This document shows, piece after piece, positions 5,961 through 12,331 of a DNA stretch of 12,331 nucleotides. Source of the stretch: an uncultured Streptomyces sp. (GTDB lineage Bacteria > Actinomycetota > Actinomycetes > Streptomycetales > Streptomycetaceae). The stretch is from contig CAMLJW010000118.1 in assembly GCA_946480485.1 (NCBI GenBank), positions 1 through 12,331 on the forward strand. Direction: 5' to 3'. Every line of letters begins with the position of its first letter. Positions within the stretch are counted from its first letter, which is position 1. A model generated the notes under the pieces. The model worked only from the letters and a program-made list of their open reading frames with translations. It searched no databases and was not told the origin of the DNA. The translations under genes were made by a program, and so were the position numbers.

Positions 5961-6084
5961 AGAACCCGGGACAGAGCCGAAGGGCCGCAGTGCGACGGTT
6001 CATAGGCGTGAGGTTCTCTCTCGGCCCGGGGATTACGCTCGTCCATGACGACACCTGCCCCCCTCAGTAAGCGGAGTTGCCGCC

Positions 6085-6522
6085 ATGCCGTCCAATGACG
6101 CCCGGATTCTCCTTCAGGCCGCCGTGCCCACGGCTGCCGTCGGCGCGACTGCCGCCGTCGTCAGTGGTGTGGTCGCTGGGGGCAAGGGGGTGATCGGGGC
6201 CATCGTGGCGACGCTGGTCGTGATCCTCTTCATGGGCTTGGGGCTGTATGTTCTGCAGCGCACGGCCATATCGCTTCCGCATCTTTTCCAGGCGATGGGT
6301 CTGATGCTCTATACGGCACAGATTCTGCTGCTGTTCATGTTCGTCGCCGCCTTCAAGGACACGACACTGTTCAACCCCAGGGCCTTCGCGTTCACGTTGG
6401 TCGCCGCCACGCTTGCGTGGATCGGCAGCCAGGCCCGTGCTCAGATGAAGGCCAAGATCCTCTACGTCGAGCCCGATTCTTCGAAGGGCGACAAGCCCGA
6501 AAAGACCGGGCACTCGTCGTGA
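6085..6522 (+). CDS. atpI: ATP synthase protein I (AtpI)
   Basis: A 145-residue membrane protein encoded first in the ATP synthase operon. Proteins at this position are thought to help assemble the c-ring or deliver cations, but are not part of the finished enzyme. Four hydrophobic segments are visible at about 10-31, 36-57, 67-90 and 98-115, followed by a charged tail (KGDKPEKTG). Sequence conservation in this family is low, so the call rests mainly on topology and place. The ATG at 6085 has GCGGAG (6071-6076) 8 nt upstream. It is separated from atpB by 225 bp, the longest spacer in the operon. Confidence 0.82.
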   Translation: MPSNDARILLQAAVPTAAVGATAAVVSGVVAGGKGVIGAIVATLVVILFMGLGLYVLQRTAISLPHLFQAMGLMLYTAQILLLFMFVAAFKDTTLFNPRAFAFTLVAATLAWIGSQARAQMKAKILYVEPDSSKGDKPEKTGHSS

Positions 6523-6680
6523 AGGGTGGGGCCGGGATAAGTGCGCGTAATAGATCCTGCTATCGTCCGGTGCCAACTGCGGCATCGCGGACGCGGGCAT
6601 CTGAGCTGACGCCTGCTCTAGTGCGAGGCTCAATGCCCGACTGCCGCCCCCACATCCGTAACACCAGTCCAGTGCCGAAC

Positions 6681-6697
6681 CGCGGCTGCGCGCCGCG
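6681..6697 (+). other. Hairpin in the atpI-atpB spacer
   Basis: CGCGGC-TGCGC-GCCGCG forms a perfect 6-bp stem with a 5-nt loop, 50 nt before the atpB start. No T-run follows. It may slow an exonuclease or mark an RNA processing point between atpI and atpB. Confidence 0.4.
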
Positions 6698-6735
6698 CCG
6701 ACACAACGAGGTTGCCGTACCTATGCGTCACGCCG

Positions 6736-6741
6736 AAGGAG
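6736..6741 (+). promoter_or_regulatory. Ribosome binding site deciding the atpB start
   Basis: AAGGAG lies 6 nt before GTG 6748, fixing that codon as the start over the in-frame upstream codon at 6712. Confidence 0.8.
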
Positions 6742-6747
6742 CCCGCG

Positions 6748-7566
6748 GTGAGTGCTGAACAGACCGAGCTCGCCTTTGACTGGAGCTGTCGGATCATGTC
6801 CGACAACGGCTGCGGCTTCCCGGCTCCGGGCCTGCACTCGTTCCTCTTCAAGCCGATGGCCGAGGTCGGCGGGTTCGAGTTCAACAAGGTGATGCTGCTC
6901 GCGCTCGTCACCACCGTCCTGATCGTCGCTTTCTTCTGGGCGGCTTTCGGGAGGGCGACGGTTGTCCCGGGCAAGCTGCAGATGGTCGGCGAGGCCGGTT
7001 ACGACTTCGTGCGCCGCAGCATCGTCTACGAGACCCTCGGCAAGCGGGAGGGCGAGAAGTACGTACCGCTGATGGTCTCGCTGTTCTTCTTCATCTGGAT
7101 CATGAACATCTGGTCCGTGATTCCGCTGGCCCAGTTCCCGGTCTCGTCGATCATCGCGTTCCCGATGGTGCTGGCCCTCGTCGTGTACGTCGTCTGGGTC
7201 TCGCTGACCTTCAAGAAGCACGGCTTCGTCGGCTTCTTCAAAAACGTCACCGGCTACGACAAGTCGCTGGGCTGGGTACTGCCGCTGGTCATGGTCATCG
7301 AGTTCTTCTCGAACCTGCTCGTTCGGCCGTTCACGCACGCTGTGCGACTGTTCGCCAACATGTTCGCCGGACACCTGATGCTGGTGATGTTCACCGTCGC
7401 CTCCTGGTACCTGCTCAACAGCTGGATGATTCCGGCCGCCGGTGTCTCCTTCGTCATGACCATGATCATGATCCTCTTCGAGCTCTTCGTGCAGGCCGTC
7501 CAGGCGTTCGTCTTCGTCCTCCTCGCCTGCTCCTACATCCAGGGCGCTCTCGCCGAGCACCACTGA
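6748..7566 (+). CDS. atpB: F1Fo ATP synthase subunit a
   Basis: The 272-residue Fo membrane subunit that forms the two proton half-channels against the c-ring. Five to six hydrophobic segments are visible. The conserved Arg of helix 5 is R200 in HAVRLFANMFAGH, and the C-terminal channel helix reads ELFVQAVQAFVFVLLACSYIQGAL. The N-terminus contains GCGFPAPGLHSF, typical of the actinobacterial form. The start is GTG 6748, set by AAGGAG (6736-6741) at 6 nt; a frame extension back to 6712 lacks a ribosome site and family residues. A tiny ORF (6723-6758) overlaps this start. Confidence 0.95.
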   Translation: MSAEQTELAFDWSCRIMSDNGCGFPAPGLHSFLFKPMAEVGGFEFNKVMLLALVTTVLIVAFFWAAFGRATVVPGKLQMVGEAGYDFVRRSIVYETLGKREGEKYVPLMVSLFFFIWIMNIWSVIPLAQFPVSSIIAFPMVLALVVYVVWVSLTFKKHGFVGFFKNVTGYDKSLGWVLPLVMVIEFFSNLLVRPFTHAVRLFANMFAGHLMLVMFTVASWYLLNSWMIPAAGVSFVMTMIMILFELFVQAVQAFVFVLLACSYIQGALAEHH

Positions 7567-7878
<312 letters not shown>

Positions 7879-7918
7879 CGAACCCTGACGAGCAAACCCT
7901 TTAACGGAAGGCACTGAT

Positions 7919-8476
7919 GTGATCGCCAGTCTGCTACAGCTGTCGGCCGCGGAGGAGCAGAACCCGCTCGTCCCGCCGGGTCCCGAGCTGCTCGTCGGCA
8001 CCATCGCCTTCGCCATCGTGTTCTTCTTCTTCTGGAAGAAGCTCCTCCCGAACATCAACAAGGTTCTGGACGAGCGCCGCGCGGCGATCGAGGGCGGTAT
8101 CGAAGAGGCCGACGCCATGAAGGTCGAGGCCCAGAGCGTGCTCGAGCAGTACAAGGCTCAGCTCGCCGAGGCCCGGCACGAGGCCGCGCGTCTGCGCCAG
8201 GAGGCGCAGGAGCAGGGCGCCGCGCTCATCGCCGACATGCGTGCGGAAGGCCAGCGGCAGCGTGAGGAGATCGTCGTCGCCGGTCACACTCAGATCGCGG
8301 CCGACCGCAAGGCCGCCGCGTCCGCGCTGCGCCAGGACGTGGGCAAGCTCGCCACCGACCTGGCCGGCAAGCTCGTCGGCGAGTCCCTCGAGGACCACGC
8401 GCGCCAGAGCCGCACGATCGACCGCTTCCTCGACGGCCTCGAAGAGACCGCGACGCAGGCCGAGGCGGCTCGATGA
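7919..8476 (+). CDS. atpF: F1Fo ATP synthase subunit b
   Basis: A 185-residue peripheral-stalk subunit with one N-terminal membrane helix (about 24-39, TIAFAIVFFFFW) and a long charged helix (about 50-170) that dimerises and reaches up to F1. The segment 'EAQSVLEQYKAQLAEARHEA' and the Ala/Glu/Gln-rich repeats are typical. GTG 7919 is the start: GGAAGG (7906-7911) precedes it by 7 nt. The bases read ATGTGA, so an ATG in another frame (7917) is followed at once by a stop. The gene ends in ATGA shared with atpH. Unlike mycobacteria, b is not fused to delta here. Confidence 0.94.
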   Translation: MIASLLQLSAAEEQNPLVPPGPELLVGTIAFAIVFFFFWKKLLPNINKVLDERRAAIEGGIEEADAMKVEAQSVLEQYKAQLAEARHEAARLRQEAQEQGAALIADMRAEGQRQREEIVVAGHTQIAADRKAAASALRQDVGKLATDLAGKLVGESLEDHARQSRTIDRFLDGLEETATQAEAAR

Positions 8477-9294
8477 CAGCGCACGGAGCGAGCCGCGAGG
8501 CAACCGCCGCCGCCCGTGAGCGTCTGGACGCGCTGACGGACAGCACGGCCGTGGACGCGCTCGCGCTCGCCGACGAGCTGGCCGCCGTCACCGCGCTGCT
8601 CGACCGCGAGGTGTCGCTGCGTCGGGTCCTCACCGACCCGGCGCAGGCCGGCGAGGCGAAGGCCGGGCTGGCCGGGCGGCTGTTCGGCGGACAGGTCAGC
8701 GGCCCGACCGCCGACCTGGTGTCCGGCATGGTGCGTTCCCGCTGGTCGCAGCCGCGTGACCTGGTGGACGCGATCGAGGAGCTGGCGAACACGGCAGACC
8801 TCACCGCCGCCCAGAGGGCGGGCGCACTCGACGACGTGGAGGACGAGCTCTTCCGGTTCGGCCGGATCGTCTCTTCGAACACCGAGCTGCGCGCAGCGCT
8901 GACGAACCGCGCCGCCGGCACCGCGGCCAAGAGCGAGCTGCTGCGCAGCCTGCTCGGCGGCCGGACAGGCGTCGGCACCGAGCGGTTGGTCACACGTCTT
9001 GTGACCGCGCCGCGGGGACGTAGCCTGGAGGCGGGACTCGAGTCCCTGTCCAAGCTCGCCGCCGGGCGCCGAGACCGCATGGTCGCCGTCGTCACCTCGG
9101 CGGTCCCGCTGAGTGACCCGCAGAAGCAGCGCCTGGGCGCCGCCCTCGCGAAGCTCTACGGCCGCACGATGCACCTCAACCTCGATGTGGACCCCGAGGT
9201 CCTCGGCGGGATCCGGGTGCAGGTCGGTGACGAGGTCATCAACGGTTCCATCGCGGACCGGCTTGAGGACGCGAGCCGCCGCATGGCGGACTAG
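8473..9294 (+). CDS. atpH: F1Fo ATP synthase subunit delta
   Basis: A 273-residue stator subunit linking the top of F1 to subunit b. It is much longer than the E. coli delta (177 residues), but this size fits the actinobacterial form, in which extra helical sequence precedes the canonical domain. The C-terminal part is classic: [40 protein letters not shown]. The ATG overlaps the atpF stop (ATGA at 8473-8476), coupling b and delta synthesis; GAGG (8462-8465) lies inside atpF. It stops at TAG 9292-9294, before a structured 163-bp spacer. Confidence 0.94.
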   Translation: MTAHGASREATAAARERLDALTDSTAVDALALADELAAVTALLDREVSLRRVLTDPAQAGEAKAGLAGRLFGGQVSGPTADLVSGMVRSRWSQPRDLVDAIEELANTADLTAAQRAGALDDVEDELFRFGRIVSSNTELRAALTNRAAGTAAKSELLRSLLGGRTGVGTERLVTRLVTAPRGRSLEAGLESLSKLAAGRRDRMVAVVTSAVPLSDPQKQRLGAALAKLYGRTMHLNLDVDPEVLGGIRVQVGDEVINGSIADRLEDASRRMAD

Positions 9295-9339
9295 CGGCAA
9301 CTCAATACTCGTATCAACACACGTACACAAGCAGTACTT

Positions 9340-9358
9340 ACGGCCCTGGTTGGGCCGT
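9340..9358 (+). other. Hairpin 1 in the atpH-atpA spacer
   Basis: ACGGCCC-TGGTT-GGGCCGT is a perfect 7-bp stem with a 5-nt loop, extendable by one T-G pair. It lies 45 nt after the atpH stop. There is no T-run, so it is more likely an RNA stability or processing element than a full terminator. Confidence 0.5.
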
Positions 9359-9370
9359 GCAGAGGATTCC

Positions 9371-9417
9371 TGGGGGCCCGCGGCGCAGCCGCTGAGGGAA
9401 ACAGCCCCAGACCCCCC
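9371..9417 (+). other. Hairpin 2 region in the atpH-atpA spacer
   Basis: TGGGGG (9371-9376) can pair with the run of C before A at 9412-9417, enclosing the small stem GCGGC-GCA-GCCGC (9380-9392). The structure ends about 40 nt before the atpA ATG and leaves the atpA ribosome site open. Confidence 0.35.
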
Positions 9418-9457
9418 AAGAAAACTTCGGGCCCAACAAGGAGAGCAGGGAACCCAG

Positions 9458-11047
9458 ATGGCGGAGCTCACGATCCGGCCGGAGGAGATCCGGGACGCGC
9501 TGGAGAACTTTGTCCAGGCGTACAAGCCGGACGCGGCCTCGCGCGAGGAGGTCGGTACGGTCACCCTTGCCGGCGACGGCATCGCGAAGGTCGAGGGCCT
9601 GCCCTCGGCCATGGCCAACGAACTGCTGAAGTTCGAGGACGGCACCCTCGGCCTCGCGCTCAACCTGGAAGAGCGCGAGATCGGCGCCATCGTCCTCGGT
9701 GAGTTCAGCGGCATCGAGGAGGGCCAGCCGGTCAGCCGTACCGGCGAGGTCCTGTCCGTGGCCGTCGGAGAGGGCTACCTCGGCCGCGTCGTCGACCCGC
9801 TCGGCAACGCGATCGACGGCCTCGGCGAGATCGAGACGTCCGGCCGCCGCGCCCTTGAACTGCAGGCCCCCACGGTCATGCAGCGCAAGTCGGTGCACGA
9901 GCCGATGGAGACCGGCTACAAGGCCGTCGACGCGATGACGCCGATCGGCCGCGGTCAGCGTCAGCTGATCATCGGTGACCGTCAGACCGGCAAGACCGCC
10001 CTGGCCGTCGACACGATCATCAACCAGCGCGACAACTGGCGCACGGGCGACCCGAAGAAGCAGGTCCGCTGCATCTACGTCGCCATCGGTCAGAAGGGCT
10101 CGACCATCGCCTCCGTGCGTGGTGCCCTCGAAGAGGCCGGCGCCCTGGAGTACACGACCATCGTCGCCGCCCCGGCGTCCGACCCGGCCGGCTTCAAGTT
10201 CCTGGCGCCGTACACCGGTTCGGCCATCGGCCAGCAGTGGATGTACGAGGGCAAGCACGTCCTCATCATCTTCGACGACCTCTCGAAGCAGGCCGACGCC
10301 TACCGCGCCGTGTCCCTGCTGCTCCGCCGTCCGCCGGGGCGCGAGGCCTACCCCGGTGACGTCTTCTACCTGCACTCCCGTCTGCTGGAGCGCTGCGCGA
10401 AGCTGTCCGACGACATGGGCGCGGGCTCGATGACCGGTCTGCCGATCGTCGAGACGAAGGCCAACGACGTCTCGGCGTTCATCCCGACCAACGTCATCTC
10501 CATCACCGACGGCCAGTGCTTCCTGGAGTCGGACCTGTTCAACGCCGGTCAGCGCCCCGCGCTGAACGTCGGTATCTCCGTCTCCCGAGTCGGTGGTTCC
10601 GCGCAGCACAAGGCGATCCGCCAGGTCTCCGGCCGACTGCGCGTCGACCTCGCCCAGTTCCGTGAGCTGGAGGCGTTCGCCGCCTTCGGTTCCGACCTGG
10701 ACGCCGCGTCGAAGTCGCAGCTGGAACGCGGTCAGCGCATGGTCGAGCTGCTCAAGCAGCCGCAGTACCAGCCGATGGCCACCGAGGACCAGGTCATCTC
10801 CATCTGGGCCGGCACCACCGGCAAGATGGACGAGGTGCCGGTCGCCGACGTCCGCCGCTTCGAGAAGGAGCTGCTGGACTACCTGCACCGCAAGGAGCAG
10901 GGCCTGCTGACCTCCATCAAGGAGGGCGGCAAGATGTCGGACGACACCCTCACGGCCATGGCCGACGCCATCGCGGACTTCAAGAAGCAGTTCGAGACCT
11001 CGGACGGGAAGCTTCTCGGCGAGGACGCTCCGGCTGCCGCCAAGTGA
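9458..11047 (+). CDS. atpA: F1Fo ATP synthase subunit alpha
   Basis: The 529-residue non-catalytic nucleotide-binding subunit, three per F1. It has the N-terminal beta barrel (about 30-95), the P-loop GDRQTGKT (173-180, K179), the Walker B region LIIFDDL, and the arginine finger R377 in [10 protein letters not shown], followed by the C-terminal helical domain. An insertion of the mycobacterial kind at the C-terminus is short here ([10 protein letters not shown] onward). The ATG at 9458 starts [24 protein letters not shown] (9438-9450) just upstream offers the ribosome site. The same frame is open back to 9113, but that part overlaps atpH and has no family residues. Confidence 0.97.
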   Translation: MAELTIRPEEIRDALENFVQAYKPDAASREEVGTVTLAGDGIAKVEGLPSAMANELLKFEDGTLGLALNLEEREIGAIVLGEFSGIEEGQPVSRTGEVLSVAVGEGYLGRVVDPLGNAIDGLGEIETSGRRALELQAPTVMQRKSVHEPMETGYKAVDAMTPIGRGQRQLIIGDRQTGKTALAVDTIINQRDNWRTGDPKKQVRCIYVAIGQKGSTIASVRGALEEAGALEYTTIVAAPASDPAGFKFLAPYTGSAIGQQWMYEGKHVLIIFDDLSKQADAYRAVSLLLRRPPGREAYPGDVFYLHSRLLERCAKLSDDMGAGSMTGLPIVETKANDVSAFIPTNVISITDGQCFLESDLFNAGQRPALNVGISVSRVGGSAQHKAIRQVSGRLRVDLAQFRELEAFAAFGSDLDAASKSQLERGQRMVELLKQPQYQPMATEDQVISIWAGTTGKMDEVPVADVRRFEKELLDYLHRKEQGLLTSIKEGGKMSDDTLTAMADAIADFKKQFETSDGKLLGEDAPAAAK

Positions 11048-11068
11048 CGTAAGGAAGGGACCTGACTC

Positions 11069-11986
11069 ATGGGAGCCCAGCTCCGGGTCTACAAGCGTCG
11101 CATCCGATCCGTCACCGCGACCAAGAAGATCACGAAGGCGATGGAGATGATCGCCGCCTCGCGCGTCGTCAAGGCACAGCGCAAGGTGACGGCCTCCACG
11201 CCGTACGCGACCGAGCTCACGCGCGCGGTCACGGCTGTCGGGACGGGTTCGAACACCAAGCACCCGCTGACGACGGAGACGGAGTCGGCGACCCGCGCCG
11301 CGGTGCTGCTCCTCACGAGCGACCGCGGGCTGGCCGGCGCCTTCAACTCCAACGCGATCAAGGCGGCGGAGCAGCTGACCGCGCGTCTGGAGACCGAGGG
11401 CAAGGAGGTCGACGTGTACATCGTCGGCCGCCGCGGTGTGGCCCACTACAACTTCCGTGAGCGCGAGATCACGGAGCAGTGGACCGGCTTCACCGACGAG
11501 CCCTCGTACGCGGATGCGAAGAAGGTCGCGGGCCCGCTGATCGAGTCCATCGAGAAGGAGACGGCGGACGGCGGCGTGGACGAACTCCACATCGTCTACA
11601 CCGAGTTCGTCTCGATGATGACGCAGACGGCGGTCGACAACCGCCTGCTGCCGCTTCGCCTCGAAGAGGTGGCGGCGGAGTCTCACGCCAAGGACGAGAT
11701 TCTTCCGCTGTACGACTTCGAGCCGTCGGCGGAGGACGTCCTCGACGCCCTGCTGCCGCGCTATGTCGAGAGCCGTATCTACAACGCGATGCTCCAGTCG
11801 GCCGCTTCCAAGCACGCCGCCACGCGCCGCGCGATGAAGTCGGCGACCGACAACGCGGGCGAGCTGATCAACACGCTCTCCCGACTTGCCAACGCGGCCC
11901 GCCAGGCCGAAATCACCCAGGAAATCAGCGAGATCGTCGGTGGCGCCAGCGCCCTGGCCGACGCGACCGCGGGGAGTGACAAGTAA
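11069..11986 (+). CDS. atpG: F1Fo ATP synthase subunit gamma
   Basis: The 305-residue central rotor shaft. N-terminal and C-terminal helices form the coiled coil: [15 protein letters not shown] with [14 protein letters not shown] at the start, and the [23 protein letters not shown] stretch, split here by description, at the end. The central Rossmann-like part has [15 protein letters not shown]. It is slightly longer than the E. coli subunit (287). ATG 11069 has AAGGA (11051-11055) upstream and is 21 bp after the atpA stop. Its TAA stop shares its last A with the ATG of atpD (TAATG), so gamma and beta are coupled. Confidence 0.96.
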   Translation: MGAQLRVYKRRIRSVTATKKITKAMEMIAASRVVKAQRKVTASTPYATELTRAVTAVGTGSNTKHPLTTETESATRAAVLLLTSDRGLAGAFNSNAIKAAEQLTARLETEGKEVDVYIVGRRGVAHYNFREREITEQWTGFTDEPSYADAKKVAGPLIESIEKETADGGVDELHIVYTEFVSMMTQTAVDNRLLPLRLEEVAAESHAKDEILPLYDFEPSAEDVLDALLPRYVESRIYNAMLQSAASKHAATRRAMKSATDNAGELINTLSRLANAARQAEITQEISEIVGGASALADATAGSDK

Positions 11987-12331
11987 TGACGACCACTGTT
12001 GATACGGCCGTTGCCACGGGCCGCGTCGCCCGGGTCATCGGCCCGGTCGTCGACGTGGAGTTCCCCGTCGACGCGATGCCGGAGATCTACAACGCCCTGC
12101 ACGTCGAGGTCGCCGACCCGGCGAACGAGGGCGAGAAGAAGACGCTGACCCTGGAGGTCGCCCAGCACCTGGGTGACGGTCTGGTCCGCACCATCTCGAT
12201 GCAGCCCACCGACGGTCTGGTCCGCCAGGCCACGGTGACCGACACGGGCTCGGGCATCAGCGTCCCCGTCGGCGACTTCACCAAGGGCAAGGTGTTCAAC
12301 ACCCTCGGTGAGGTGCTGAACGTCGACGAGA
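11986..12331 (+). CDS. atpD: F1Fo ATP synthase subunit beta, N-terminal part (partial)
   Basis: The first 115 codons of the catalytic subunit, running off the right edge. The reading starts [20 protein letters not shown] and contains [25 protein letters not shown] and [14 protein letters not shown], the N-terminal beta barrel and the beginning of the nucleotide domain; the P-loop lies beyond the window. The ATG at 11986 overlaps the atpG stop, with GGGGAG (11971-11976) 9 nt upstream. atpC (epsilon) would be expected next. Confidence 0.96.
   Translation, partial: MTTTVDTAVATGRVARVIGPVVDVEFPVDAMPEIYNALHVEVADPANEGEKKTLTLEVAQHLGDGLVRTISMQPTDGLVRQATVTDTGSGISVPVGDFTKGKVFNTLGEVLNVDE

Noticed and set aside
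9113..9457. N-terminal extension of atpA overlapping atpH
   Set aside because: The residues are unlike any alpha subunit, and the ATG at 9458 has the ribosome site and the expected [11 protein letters not shown] start.
9338..11815. A very long open frame on the minus strand opposite atpA and atpG (over 800 codons)
   Set aside because: High-GC codon bias leaves few stops antisense to conserved genes. The translation is rich in Arg, Leu, Val and Asp without family motifs, while the + strand is clearly atpA/atpG.

Overview
The window is high-GC DNA from an actinomycete, almost certainly Streptomyces or a close relative. Codon third positions are mostly G or C, several genes start with GTG or TTG, and the order prfA-prmC-tsaC-(phosphatase-like gene)-glyA-wecA-atpIBEFHAGD is the chromosomal arrangement of that genus. 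Mycobacteria keep the same backbone but lack the phosphatase-like gene and glyA at this point. All genes lie on the + strand.

Region 1 (1-2423) holds translation and housekeeping genes: the last 38 codons of prfA (release factor 1), prmC (which methylates release factors), a possible 23-codon ORF, tsaC/sua5 (first step of tRNA t6A synthesis) and a low-molecular-weight phosphatase-fold protein. These genes overlap or nearly touch. prmC carries a 42-bp in-frame insertion at its start, bounded by a 7-bp direct repeat and containing an 18-bp perfect palindrome. The phosphatase homologue has Ser where the family has its nucleophilic Cys.

Region 2 (2424-4366) holds a divergent serine hydroxymethyltransferase gene bracketed by two direct copies of a nested palindromic, MITE/REP-like repeat (about 124 and 163 bp). 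The downstream copy supplies the last codons and stop of glyA.

Region 3 (4367-5809) is a polyprenyl-phosphate N-acetylhexosamine-1-phosphate transferase of the WecA/MraY superfamily with a long hydrophilic C-terminal tail. A dyad sits on its stop codon.

Region 4 (5810-12331) is the F1Fo ATP synthase operon, atpI-B-E-F-H-A-G-D, with atpD cut by the window end and atpC not reached. The leader has a near-match to the operator of the NADH/NAD+ sensor Rex (TGTGA-N6-TCACG) lying on a plausible -10 box. This suggests redox control of ATP synthase expression. The two longest spacers inside the operon (atpI-atpB and atpH-atpA) contain hairpins; the other junctions are short or overlapping.

I found no new multi-gene system, CRISPR array, prophage, transposase gene, tRNA or rRNA. 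The most interesting signals are the palindromic repeats, the prmC insertion, the Cys-to-Ser change and the Rex-like operator.
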